Origin: Torymus aiolomorphi
Taxonomy: Eukaryota; Arthropoda; Insecta; Hymenoptera; Torymidae
Assembly (NCBI GenBank): GCA_036365515.1
Contig: CM070877.1
Coordinates: forward strand, 18,666,701-18,730,700
Reading direction: 5' to 3'
Length of the DNA stretch: 64,000 nt
Part shown: piece by piece, positions 23,101 to 32,855 of the stretch
Position numbering within the stretch: the stretch's first letter is position 1
Layout of the letters: each line of letters opens with the position of its first letter
Translations under genes and position numbers: made by a program
The notes under the pieces: model-generated
Told to the model about the DNA's origin: nothing
Database searches by the model: none
What the model saw: only the letters and a program-made list of their open reading frames with translations

Positions 23101-25122
23101 TATCGATCGCTCACCGAGCAGAGGCCGTTCATCTCACCCTTGCACGTGTCCAAACATTTTAGTTCCTGAAACCTCCCCCACAGACCCCCCATAGCCTCAA
23201 TATTATAATTCCTAGAAACCTCTCCCACATACCTCCCCCACATATGGATTTTATCCTAAACCCCCGCCTTTTGGCACTGCCCTAATTAAGCGCGCGGGTA
23301 TAAAAGCGACCGCACGCCTCCACTCGATGCAGAAGCTTTTTATCATTTTCTTTCGTAGGGTGAAACCCTTGACCGACGAATATTCGAATTATCAACTTTG
23401 ACTTAGAATAATTTCGGCAACTTATATTGTATCGGGACTTAGAATATTTTCGATCACTGTAAATTCTGACTTAGAATATTTTCGAGCAGAATTAACTTAG
23501 AACTTTTATTGTAACGCTTCTCTGATTGTAGTGTCGTGAATAATTGTTGATATTACATCTCCACTACAATCAGTATTTAACCAGTTGTAATTTAACATTG
23601 ATCTATTTAATAAACTTCAATTAATTTATACTTGGAGTAACATTATTTCTCCGAGCCTGTCCTTCTGCCATTGAATCTCCCGCTACCATTGGAGCCGCCT
23701 GAGGTCACGAGCTAAGCGCACTACCATAAAGTAAGTAACATTATAGATTGCTGTCCTTCTTCTATTGATCTCAATTGCTGCTGCCGCTTGTCGCTTAATA
23801 GTTATCGCGAGTATTCATATTATTATTTAAAGTCCGATCTGCTACTTTCGCGCGTTCCTATTCCCGTGGTTATTACGTGTAGGCGTAGACCGAAACAGGA
23901 ACATTTATCGCGCCGACTTTATCGTCATCGCGACATTGTAACACGGACGTTACAACTGCCTGTGCTGCCTGTAAAAATGCACAATCGCCTTATTTTCGGG
24001 CTATGCCGTTCTTGTTGCGCCGAATTACGCGAGGAGGACTGCAATCACGAAGAAGCGGAAGATCGTGAATTTACAGGCACATGGGTTGCGCGCGAGCTGC
24101 GCAAGGCGATAGAGTTGGGCTACAATATCACCGAGATTTACGTGATATGGCAATTTGAGAGCACGCAGTACGACCAGCGCACGGGCGAGGGTGGTTTGTT
24201 CGCCAACTATGTAAATACTTTCCTTCGACTGAAACAGCAGGCCAGCGGGTGGCCGAGCTGGTGCGGCGACGACGCGTCGAAGCAGCGCTACATTGACGAG
24301 TACGAGCGCGACGAAGGGATCAAATTAGACGCTGATAAAATTGAAAAAAATCCCGGTTTGCGCTCGCTCGCTAAGTACTGCTTAAATTCACTCTGGGGCA
24401 AGTTTGGGCAGCGCTCTAATTTAAAGCAAACTGAAATTGTAAAAACGCGCGAAGACCTGCTGAAACTGTTAGCTGCGCCGGAAAAAGAGGTTTTCGATGT
24501 ACTGCCAGTGAGCGAAAATCTCTTGTACGCGAATTGGTGCTACGTAGACGACGCTGTAGAATCTGCCCGCGGCACATGTGTTGTATTAGCCGCGTACACG
24601 ACGGCCCAGGCACGTCTAGAACTTTACAATTACATCGAAAAGCTCACAGCTGCGCGGGTTCTCTACATGGACACCGATTCGTGTATATTTAAATGCACAC
24701 GTAATAATCCCGACGAATACAGGCCTGCTCTGGGTAGTTTACTCGGCAATATGACCGACGAGCTCAAGGTTTATGGCGAGGGCTCATTCATCACGGACTT
24801 TATCTCCGGGGGGCCAAAATTTTATGCCTTTCGAGCCTTTGTCCCTTCGAGCGGTGAGACTGTCGAGTGTTGCAAGGTGAAAGGCGTCTCGTTAAATAGT
24901 TCAAATTCGCGTAAAATTAATTTTGACAGCGTGGAGCGCTTGATCGCTGCGTACTTTGAGGGTGACGTCGCACCTATCGTTCTCAATTACAATGCCATCA
25001 GACGCACGCGCACACACGAGGTCATCACGCGCGCCGAAAAAAAGTCCTGCTCTGTAGTGCTGAGGAAGCGAAGGTACTTTGCAAATGGTACTTCGCTCCC
25101 TTTCGGCTACAAAGAGGAATAG
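20047..25122 (+). pseudogene. protein-primed family B DNA polymerase (A), disrupted
   Basis: Replicates the element; protein-primed PolB is a hallmark of Polintons. There is no ATG near the start; an acceptor (TTTTTTAG) at 20046 precedes the frame. N-terminal region: NDGDNLCLPRAL, then a Cys/His-rich segment. Exonuclease: FYDFET (~21440), CIAHNAKAFD, EYCQMDVEIL. Polymerase: FYGGRTEN, DICSLYP (motif A), NSLWGKFGQR (motif B), YMDTDS (motif C). Breaks: one-base losses in homopolymers at about 20853, 21048 and 21238, and a 1,020-bp LTR insertion at 22930-23949 between motifs A and B. The uninterrupted B copy confirms the insertion point. Confidence 0.85.
22930..23949 (+). mobile_element. solo LTR inserted in PolB of element A
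   Basis: A 1,020-bp insertion absent from B, starting TGTGTCACGTC and flanked by TTAC (22926-22929 and 23950-23953). It has LTR-like signals: GGGTATAAAAGCG at about 23297 and AATAAA at about 23609. It has no coding region. The right terminus is not a clean CA, so the exact end or the duplication could be off by a few bases. Confidence 0.7.
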
Positions 25123-25618
25123 TAATAATTTATATATTTGTATGCGTCGTTGTTGTTGTAAAAATAAAATGTAAAAATATATATAACTAGTAAAATAAAA
25201 ATATATTTATTCTTTTATAAAAAAAAATTCATTCATTTCTCCTCGTCCCCCCAGCTGCTGCTGCTGCAGATAAAAAAAAAAGTTCTAATTGTTGTTGTAT
25301 TTTAACCGGTTGAAAACGCGGTAATGTGCTCGTCCCGCGGCAATGTGCTCGTCCCCGCGGCAATGTGCTCGTCCCGCGGCGAGGAGCTGGCCACCGCGGG
25401 CAAGCGTCCACCGCGATGATTCGCGCACCCCCTCGGTCGACCAGCGGCCCCCGCCCGCGCCGCCGCCGCCGCCGCCGCCCCACCGCTGACGCTAATGTTC
25501 TTTGGGGAGCGGCGTCTCGACTCTCCGCGCGCGTGAGTATTATAAAAACGTCGGACTGTCGAGTGGCCGTGGTACTCTTTGTCTTTCTCGTCGCGCGCGA
25601 GGTCCTCGTGAAAAAAAC
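25123..25618. other. PolB-ATPase spacer with CCGCGG-rich tandem repeats
   Basis: After an AT-rich PolB 3' end with AATAAA signals, about 25317-25385 holds three copies of GCGGCAATGTGCTCGTCCC around CCGCGG sites, then a GC-rich stretch. Element B has a different but equally CCGCGG-rich tandem array in the same place (46905-47075). It may be a promoter for the structural genes or an origin. Confidence 0.55.
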
Positions 25619-26281
25619 ATGGACATTCGTTGGAAGCATCCGTTTACCTGCTGCGTGTGCGGACCCACAGGCTGCGGGAAAACCCTGTTCGTGCAGCGCT
25701 TTCTCGCGCAGCTCCCGGCAATGTGCGATGCCAGCTTCCACCGTATATTATTTTATTACGCCGAATGGCAGGAGGCATACCGAACAGCCTTTAAGCCCCA
25801 GGCGCCCACAACCATCGAGTTTCGAGAGGGACTGCCCCAGGCAGTCGACTATTCACGGGACAATGACAAAAAAAAATTACTAATCCTAGACGATCTCATG
25901 CGCGAGTCTTCGAGCGATGTTATTTTGGATTTATTCACGAAAGGCAGTCACCACAAAAATATAAGCGTCATATTCATCACGCAAAATGTTTTTCACAAAG
26001 GTAAGGCACAGCGCGACATAAGTTTAAATACCAAATATCTCGTGCTGTTCAAAAACCCGCGCGACAAAGCACAGATACAACATCTGGCGCGACAAATTCA
26101 CCCGGAGGACTCGCTTTTTTTACGCGACGCGTACGTCGATGCGACACGCTTGCCGCATTCTTATCTCTTTATCGATCTCTCGCAGGACTGCCTGGACGCG
26201 TTTAGATTTCGTAGCAATATCTTTCCCGACGACCACGAGCCGCATTACGCGTACGTGCCAAAGCACCTTAAAACACGCTGA
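25619..26281 (+). CDS. FtsK/HerA-type genome-packaging ATPase (A)
   Basis: 220 residues; ATG at 25619 aligns with the B start. Walker A GPTGCGKT at residues 15-22 and Walker B LLILDD at 87-92; the C-terminal part includes NISVIFITQNVFHKG, a sensor-like strand. Polinton packaging ATPases are of the A32 group and pump DNA into capsids. Intact in both A and B, 32 bases upstream of the next gene. The longer in-frame upstream extension is ignored because B lacks it. Confidence 0.85.
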   Translation: MDIRWKHPFTCCVCGPTGCGKTLFVQRFLAQLPAMCDASFHRILFYYAEWQEAYRTAFKPQAPTTIEFREGLPQAVDYSRDNDKKKLLILDDLMRESSSDVILDLFTKGSHHKNISVIFITQNVFHKGKAQRDISLNTKYLVLFKNPRDKAQIQHLARQIHPEDSLFLRDAYVDATRLPHSYLFIDLSQDCLDAFRFRSNIFPDDHEPHYAYVPKHLKTR

Positions 26282-26314
26282 TCTCGCCAGCCGCGCGTCA
26301 GTTGGAAAAAAACT

Positions 26315-26731
26315 ATGGCAGCGGGCAGTCGCATCGGAGCCCAACGTCGGCGCCGCGGGATACAGCCGCGCGGTAATCATTTTTCCAAGAAAAATCTCGC
26401 ACTCCTCGGTGCGCTCTGTCACGGCGATAAGAAACATCGAGCGCCTATCGCGCGCACGGCCGACAAACCACTCGTCAAGTGCATATGCGAGTGCGCGTTG
26501 AACGTTTTACAAGGGGTCGTAAAATTGAGCGATACCGACAAGAGGCGATTGCGCAGACATAAACGCGCGCTTAGAAAGCTGAGTGACGCACGGGGAAACG
26601 GCGATTGGCGCACAAAGAAACGATCGATTGTTCAGAGTGGAGGATCATTTTTACCGCTCTTGCTCGCCCCGATACTCGGAACGCTAATCTCAAAAATATT
26701 TGGATCGGGTGGCGGCGCCGCCACGCGATAA
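26315..26731 (+). CDS. small basic protein with hydrophobic C-terminus (A)
   Basis: 138 residues. Basic N-terminus, a conserved core (SKKNLALLGALCHGDKKHR; PLVKCICECALNVL), a Lys/Arg-rich segment, then GGSFLPLLLAPILGTLIS, a hydrophobic tail. It belongs to a family often found beside Polinton ATPases; a core, DNA-binding or membrane-active virion protein is plausible, but unproven. Intact in both elements. Its stop overlaps the bases just before the next ATG (26733), as in a compact cluster. Confidence 0.65.
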   Translation: MAAGSRIGAQRRRRGIQPRGNHFSKKNLALLGALCHGDKKHRAPIARTADKPLVKCICECALNVLQGVVKLSDTDKRRLRRHKRALRKLSDARGNGDWRTKKRSIVQSGGSFLPLLLAPILGTLISKIFGSGGGAATR

Positions 26732-26732
26732 G

Positions 26733-27493
26733 ATGGAACGGGCACGCAAGATGATACTCGTACCAGAGGACACGTTTCAAGCTGCGCAGCATGCGATGAC
26801 GTCATCCACTCCGCCCGATACAACACAGCCAAAAGAGTCGCGGGGAGAAAAAGTTTACAAACACAGGGTGATAATTTTTCACGATTAGACGCCGAAATGT
26901 ACGAGGTTCTACGCTCAAAAACGGCACGCGATGATTACGAAAAATGCCTAAATTATCTACAGATTTTACGTCGCTATCTTTTTTTCCGAGACAGCGAACG
27001 AGCGACGGAGCGCGAGACGAAGCGCGAAATCGACGAAATAGAGGAGGCGCTCGGACCACTCAGCGAGGAAGCTATACTCGAGAGCCTGCCAAAAATACAC
27101 GCACCCAAAGCGCGCCGCATGCTGCACATCTGGAAAACAAGAGTGCCCAATCGCCTGAAATGGGACAATACAGGCACTGTGAGCATCGATGGCCGCGTCA
27201 TACCTCGCACAAACATAACAGAGTTATTGCTCGACGCACTGCAGAAAAAGAAAAAGACAGCGGCAGCAGCAGGAACAGAGGACGAAGCACCCGTTGGCCG
27301 CTACGAATTTGCGAAATTTCTCAAAGCGAGCGACACGCCCGCCGATTTGATCGGAAATCCAAAAGTTCTGAAAATAGGGCAAATACTAACAGCCAAACGA
27401 CGCTTGCCAGCGCAGTCGTCTACAGCAGCAGCAGCAGCAAACGACTCGACGCGCTCACCGATTCTCACCCGTAATAAAAAGACCGTCAGATAA
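26733..27493 (+). pseudogene. conserved Polinton protein starting MERARKMILVPE (A), frameshifted
   Basis: The B copy is 247 residues and intact. In A the frame shifts by -1 in an A5 run near 26850, splitting the gene at 26888. Conserved points: MERARKMILVPE at the start, KCLNYLQILRRYLFF, a Glu-rich helix, and GTVSIDGRVIPRTNI followed by a GRYEFAKFL segment. The family recurs in Polintons; its function is unknown to me. Confidence 0.65.
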
Positions 27494-27525
27494 GTGAAGA
27501 AAAACTGGCTCAAATTTGACCTGGC

Positions 27526-27526
<1 letters not shown>

Positions 27527-27587
<61 letters not shown>

Positions 27588-27597
27588 GAGAGAGAGC
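27527..27597. repeat. (GA)n microsatellite before the integrase start
   Basis: About 70 bp of GA repeats ending two bases before the integrase ATG at 27599. Absent at the same place in B, so it is a recent expansion. Confidence 0.9.
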
Positions 27598-27598
27598 A

Positions 27599-28731
27599 AT
27601 GGCTTACGAAAAGCAGTACTACGATCTCGAGCACGAGGCGGGCTACGCGGGCGCGTGGAATCTCCTGCGTTTGAACGCAGCCAGCACAGAGGCGAAGAAG
27701 AAGAAAATTTACGACTGGCTGAGCAATCAAGACGCGTACACGCTTCATCACCCGATAAAAAGACGCTTTCCGCGACTCACCTACAACGTGAGCAACGTCG
27801 ACGACGTGTGGGAGTGTGATTTACTGCAGCTCACATCGATAAAGGATTACAACGACGGACACTGCTACATCCTCGTAGTCGTCGATGTACTCGGCAAGTT
27901 TGCGTGGGTTGAACCATTGATGGATAAAACGGCGCGCAATGTTGCCGACGCATTCGAGCGCATTATCGACAGAGCACAACCACGTTTACCCTTGTGCGTG
28001 CAAACCGATCGAGGCAAAGAATTTACCGGTGCAGCGTTTCAAAAACTTCTTGACCGACGGGGAATTGACTTTCGCGTCGCCAGGAATCCCGATATCAAGG
28101 CAGCAGTCGTCGAGCGCCTCAACAGGACACTGCGCGAGCGAATCTGGCGATATTTTTCCCACCAAAACACCAAACGATATATCGACGTTTTACAAAAAAT
28201 TGTCCACGCGTACAATCATTCTCTACACAGCGGCACCCGAATGCGACCCGCCGACGTTGACATCTACAACGCCGCGCAGGCGCGAGAAAACTTGACCAAG
28301 CGCGCGAGCTCCAATTATCGGTGGCGACGACGGCAGCGCCACCACCACCACCACCGCGTCGGCGCGACACATGGTAAATTCAATGTGGGAGACCTCGTGC
28401 GCATCAGTCGAACAAAAACACCTTCGAGTCCGGATACGAGAACAATTTCAGCGAGGAAATTTTTAAGATAGCGCGCGTATCGCGACGGCAAGGGCTGCAC
28501 ACGTACATTCTTCGGGACTTGAACGACGAGATCATAGACGGCTTCTTTTACAAAGAGGAACTCGTACGCGTCGGGCGCGAGCGTCTGGCGCCCGATAAGA
28601 ATTTCAAGATCGAACGCGTCGTGCGCGAGAGAGGGCGCGGCGCCAACAAGCAGCTGCTTGTCAAGTGGCTCGGCTATCCGGATAAATTTAATTCTTGGGT
28701 AAAAGCTAGTCAGCTCGAAAAAATCGCGTAA
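27599..28731 (+). pseudogene. retroviral-type (RVE) integrase with chromodomain-like tail (A), frameshifted
   Basis: Inserts the element into host DNA, producing the 6-bp duplication. DDE residues: D74 (VWECDLLQL), D137 (CVQTDRGKEF) and E172 (VVERLNRTL), a D-x34-E spacing. The C-terminus holds VKWLGYPDKFNSWV, a chromodomain-type strand that may guide target choice. One base is missing in an A-run near 28410, so the catalytic part ends at 28471 and the chromodomain part lies in the -1 frame. B is intact (363 residues). An A-specific His run (HHHHH) occurs near 28340. Confidence 0.85.
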
Positions 28732-28748
28732 AAAGCAAGCAAGCAAGC

Positions 28749-29563
28749 ATGGACACGTACGAAGATTTTTACATGGTGCTGCCTAGCAACAGCAGTATGA
28801 ATTACTTTCCCGATAATAAAACTAGCTGCTTCACGACGCACTTACCGCGCGAGATCAAATTACACGGCGAATGGCTCGTCGGGCTGGTGGAAATACACGT
28901 GCCATGCAGCGTCGTACATTTTCAAGAGGAGGACGCCTTCTACAAGTTTTCCACGTACGACGACGACGACGCGCAACTCGTGGAGGAAAAATATTGTAAT
29001 ATACCCGTTGGAATTTATGACTCACTCTTTGAGCTGGCGGACGCGATAAACAGCTCGAATGAAACCTATCGGCATCAAATGCTCGAACCCGTTAAAACAC
29101 GTCGCGGCTATTACGCGATAAGGCGCAAGTGCGACTGTGCACAGCTACACGAGACTTATTTCAACGAAAAAATGCGTCGTATATTTGGCTTCGATGACAC
29201 TCCGGAGAAGCAAAAATACCTTTTACCACTCTAAACGACGAGGGCAAAAGGGACATAGTCGCCGCGAGACCTGCATCGCTCTCTCGAGCAATTCCCGACC
29301 AGCTGTATGTTTACACAGACATATGCGAACCCTACACAGTGGGGGATACCCAAGCGGCACTCTTGCGCATAGTTTCCATGGATACCTTTAAATTCAGATA
29401 TGGATGCAGCACTGTCCAGCGCTTCGCACCCGCTCACTACATACCGCTTCTCTATCACAATTTTAATAATGTTATTATAGATATAAGAGATCAGCACGGG
29501 CGGCGCATACCATTCGAGTATGGTACGTTGACGGTGACGCTACACTTTAGGCGCAATCGCTAA
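28749..29563 (+). pseudogene. penton-like minor capsid protein (A), -1 frameshift
   Basis: Frame 1 (28749-29234) starts MDTYEDFYMVLPSNSS and has TTHLPREIKLHGEWLVGLVEI, typical of the Polinton single-jelly-roll minor capsid protein. The rest of the protein, ending PFEYGTLTVTLHF, lies in the -1 frame, which is open from about 29210 to 29563 with no ATG before 29380. The switch is at CAAAAAT (29211-29217). B has the same -1 switch at the same aligned position. Either it is programmed, or a base is missing in both. Confidence 0.75.
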
Positions 29564-29564
29564 C

Positions 29565-30077
29565 ATGGCACATTATACTCGCTATTACGACGAACAGATC
29601 GGGGGTGGCGTGAGAAACGTTTTTGCCGGCTCGCCATTTCAGAGGGGCCGAGGTGTAGGCGCGTGGCTAGGTGGCCTCTTTCGCCGCATTCTGCCATATG
29701 TCACGAGCGGCGCTAGGGCAGTGGGTAAGGAGACGCTGCGCGCAGGTATAAAAGTTCTCGACGACGTTGCCAACACAGGGAGCAGTTTCAAGGAGGCTGT
29801 AAAAACGAGGGCCCGTGAATCGGGTCGAAATCTCAAGCGTAAAGCGGCCGAGAAAATAGCAGAAGTTATGAAAGGTTCAGGCTATAAAACAACCAACCGA
29901 GTCAAACGTCGACGTCAGTCGCGAAAGTCACGCGGCCCCGTTCGCACCGTGCGCCCCAAACGCAAGAGGGCCATAAAAGTGCCAGCATCCGGCGGACGAA
30001 AATCGCGCAAAGGAGGTAGAAAAAAACGCAAAACACCGACGTTTCGAAGCGTTAGCGATATTTTCGGGCCAAAGTAA
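29565..30077 (+). CDS. pVI/core-like basic virion protein (A)
   Basis: 170 residues. Gly-rich N-terminus (QIGGGVRNVF, SPFQRGRG), an amphipathic middle, and a Lys/Arg-rich C-terminus of about 60 residues. It contains two sites of the adenovirus protease type: IGGG at 12-15 and MKGS|G at 102-106, both kept in B. It starts 2 bases after the penton stop and ends just before the major capsid gene. By position, size and charge it resembles adenoviral pVI/core proteins that are cleaved during maturation; homology is inferred. Confidence 0.7.
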   Translation: MAHYTRYYDEQIGGGVRNVFAGSPFQRGRGVGAWLGGLFRRILPYVTSGARAVGKETLRAGIKVLDDVANTGSSFKEAVKTRARESGRNLKRKAAEKIAEVMKGSGYKTTNRVKRRRQSRKSRGPVRTVRPKRKRAIKVPASGGRKSRKGGRKKRKTPTFRSVSDIFGPK

Positions 30078-30094
30078 ATAGAAAAAAAAAGAAA

Positions 30095-31428
30095 ATGTCT
30101 TTCTTACACTCGCACTCGTCAGAGTGTATGTCGAGCGAGCTTGATCTTTTTACACTCCCCGCGACTCAAACTTCGATCGAAGGCAGCAGTTTTCTGAACT
30201 ATAAGCCCGTGTCGTCGATCAGCGATGAAGGCGACGCGCCGATCGAATTTGTCGTACCCAGCGCCAGCGAGCATTACATCGATCTCGCGCACACCATGCT
30301 GTACGTAAAGGCACAGATATTACCGATCGCCGATCCCGACGTGAATTTAAAAGTTGCGCCCGTAAACAACCTTCTTCACTCAATGTTCAATCAAATCGAT
30401 ATTTTTCTCAATCAAAAACTTGTCTCGCCGCCAAACAACGCGTATCCCTACAGAGCTTACATCGAGTCGCTGTTGAGTTATTCACCGGCAGCCAAAGAGT
30501 CTCATCTGACGGCTAGCCTCTGGTACGATGACACACCGGCTTGCTTCGAGGCGACCCCACAAAATCAAGGAGCGGGCTCTAACAAGGGCCTCGTCAATCG
30601 TCAAAACTATACGCTCGGCGGAAAGACATTCGACATGATTGGCCATCTGCACTGCGACTTGTTTAATCAAGATAAAATGCTTATCAATGGTGTCGAAATG
30701 CGCGTGCGCCTAGTGCGGAGCAAAGACGCCTTTTGTCTGATGGACAGCACAGACGATGGACAATTTGGCATAGGATAAAAGAAGCTACGCTCATTATTCG
30801 TCGCGTGAAAATAAACCCCGGTATTTTAATCGCGCACGCCAATACTTTGGCCAAGGCAACTGCCAAGTATCCCATAACGCGCGTCGAAATCAAAACTTTC
30901 ACGCTTCACGCCGGTATACACGGCGACAGCATCGATAATGCAATTCTAGGCCAACTGCCGAAACGCGTAATCATCGGTTTCGTAGATAACAGAGCGTTCA
31001 ACGGAAATCGGCGACTTAATCCTTTCAACTTTCAACACTTCGACATAAATTACCTCTCCCTCTACGTCGATGGTGTCCAAATTCCGAGCAAACCATTACA
31101 GCCACACTTTACCGGGAACAATGCCTCGTTTATCGAAGCCTTTCAAACACTCTACTCGGGCACCGGTATACATTTCCTCAACGAGGGCCTCGGCATAAAC
31201 AGAGCCAATTATTCACAAGGCTATTTTCTCACAGCTTTCGATCTCACGCCCGACTTATCGGCTCACTGTCACACGCACTGGAATCTCGTGCGGTCGGGTA
31301 GCGTGCGTATAGAAGTAGGCTTCGAAGTCGCGCCGACAACTACGATAAACTGTATTGTTTATGCCGAATACGATAACATTCTCGAAATCGACTCCACTCG
31401 ACAAATTTTATCGGATTTCAGTGCCTAA
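30095..31428 (+). pseudogene. major capsid protein, hexon-like double jelly roll (A), frameshifted
   Basis: Starts MSFLHSHSSECMSSELDLF. Conserved points include HSMFNQIDIFLNQKLVSPP and, in the second half, FNFQHFDINYLSLYVDG. This matches the Polinton major capsid protein. One base is missing near 30770 (ATAGGATAAAAG, where B has one more base), so the second half is in the -1 frame. B carries a different one-base loss. Differences between A and B are mostly synonymous, which points to selection before the copies were fixed. Confidence 0.85.
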
Positions 31429-31610
31429 ATGCTGACGTCAGCACTACAGGTGGCGTCAGTCTCGCCGGACGTAAAAAGTGGGGGACAAAAGTGGTGGAGG
31501 GTGCGCTAACGACGTACGCTCTATGCCACCTCGCGTCACTTCGTTTTTTCTCTCGCACCCGGCAGCATACACGCACTTTTGCGTGCGCGCGCGCGCGCAC
31601 CCCAAACAGC

Positions 31611-32316
31611 ATGGACTACGTAATAGATATTCAAGGCTTCCGTGATACCGAAAAAAAATTTTTGCCAAAGGAGGTGGCAATCATTTGTCTGCAGAAAAAA
31701 ATTATGGATCACTGGATAGTACAGCCGCCCTGCAGCTTCGATGACTTGCCTGATGAGGTTAAACAGACCAATACTTACTGCGCTGTTGACATTCATGGAC
31801 TTCATTGGTTCGAGGGGGAAGTGAGTCTTCGCCAGTTGCATCGACATCTCTACAATATCGCCCGAGGGCGAGAAGAATTTACGTACGCGGCGAGGAGAAG
31901 GCCCGCTACATCGAAACACTATTTGGACGCTGTATATGTAACTTGGAGAAATACGCTTCTCCAACATTTGGCAAGTTCAACAGTATTTTTCCAAAAAACA
32001 CCGTGTGCGCCACGCATTCGCAGAAAAAGCAAAAAGAATTTTGTGCCTTATACAAGGCTAATCAAATAAAGAAATGGCTACGCTCGCTACTACCCGAAGA
32101 ATGGCGGCTTACTTCGAAGGAAAGGGTGAATAGTGAAATGTATTTTTCAGCGCTTCACGAGTACCGCAGCAGGGAGAAGAAAAAACTCTGCGGATTGTAG
32201 AGAAATCGGAAGATGATGATGACTACGAGGCAAAAGATACAAATAGCAACGATTCGAATAGTTGCAACATATACTTCACAGCTGGCGGCGACTCTGCATC
32301 ATTGTCTCAAGAATGA
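31611..32316 (+). pseudogene. 'VDIQGF' family protein (A), frameshifted
   Basis: Starts MDYVIDIQGFRD and matches the intact 216-residue B protein. The frame shifts by -1 near 31868 and again near 32195, so three segments carry it. The last codons overlap the protease ATG by four bases (ATGA at 32313-32316). I know related 'V/IDIQGF' proteins as uncharacterised, transposon-linked arthropod families; an RNase H-like nuclease fold is possible but not shown. Confidence 0.65.
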
Positions 32317-32855
32317 ACACCCGAGAAATAACACGAGCCATCAGTGGGCTCGCTGCTAATTCGATCGGAGTCTACGCCGCTGACCATATACCATGGCGCT
32401 TGAGCCTTCCCGCAGCCGTCGTGACTAATATCGACACGGCGGATAAACCTGGATCTCACTGGGTGGCATTCTACATAGATCGTCATGCAAGAGGCACCTA
32501 CTTTGACAGCTACGGTCTGGGACCAAAGTCGCGCTGGCATCTCGACCGACTCGGAAGAAATTGCAAGCGTCTCGTGTGGAACAAGAAAAAGTTGCAGAGC
32601 ATCGATTCGAAAGTCTGCGGTGAATATTGTATTATGTTTTTGTATTTTATGTGTAGCGGGCGTAGTTTACGCACTTTTTGTCAAGTCTTTACGCGCGATT
32701 CTCGCGCGAACGACAAATTAGTTGCCAAGTTTTATGAAAATGTCAGGAGAAAAGGTCGCGATAAAAAACTAAGAAAAACAAAAGAAAATGCGTCGCGTGA
32801 ACAATTTTCCGCGGGCAACTTCCGCAGGGGCAGGATTTTGTATGCAATCGTGTAA
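32313..32855 (+). CDS. adenain-like cysteine protease (A)
   Basis: 180 residues. Catalytic set of the adenovirus maturation protease: H49 (GSHWVAFYID), D65 (TYFDSYG), Q95 (KLQSIDSKVC) and C102 (KVCGEYC). Start at 32313 because the alignable region begins there and it overlaps the previous gene by ATGA. Expected to cleave virion precursors; the pVI-like protein has matching sites. Basic C-terminal tail. Intact here, while B has a nonsense codon. Confidence 0.85.
   Translation: MNTREITRAISGLAANSIGVYAADHIPWRLSLPAAVVTNIDTADKPGSHWVAFYIDRHARGTYFDSYGLGPKSRWHLDRLGRNCKRLVWNKKKLQSIDSKVCGEYCIMFLYFMCSGRSLRTFCQVFTRDSRANDKLVAKFYENVRRKGRDKKLRKTKENASREQFSAGNFRRGRILYAIV

Noticed and set aside
27526..27819. 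Arg-Glu repeat frame before the integrase
   Set aside because: Translation of the (GA)n tract running into an alternative frame of the integrase gene.
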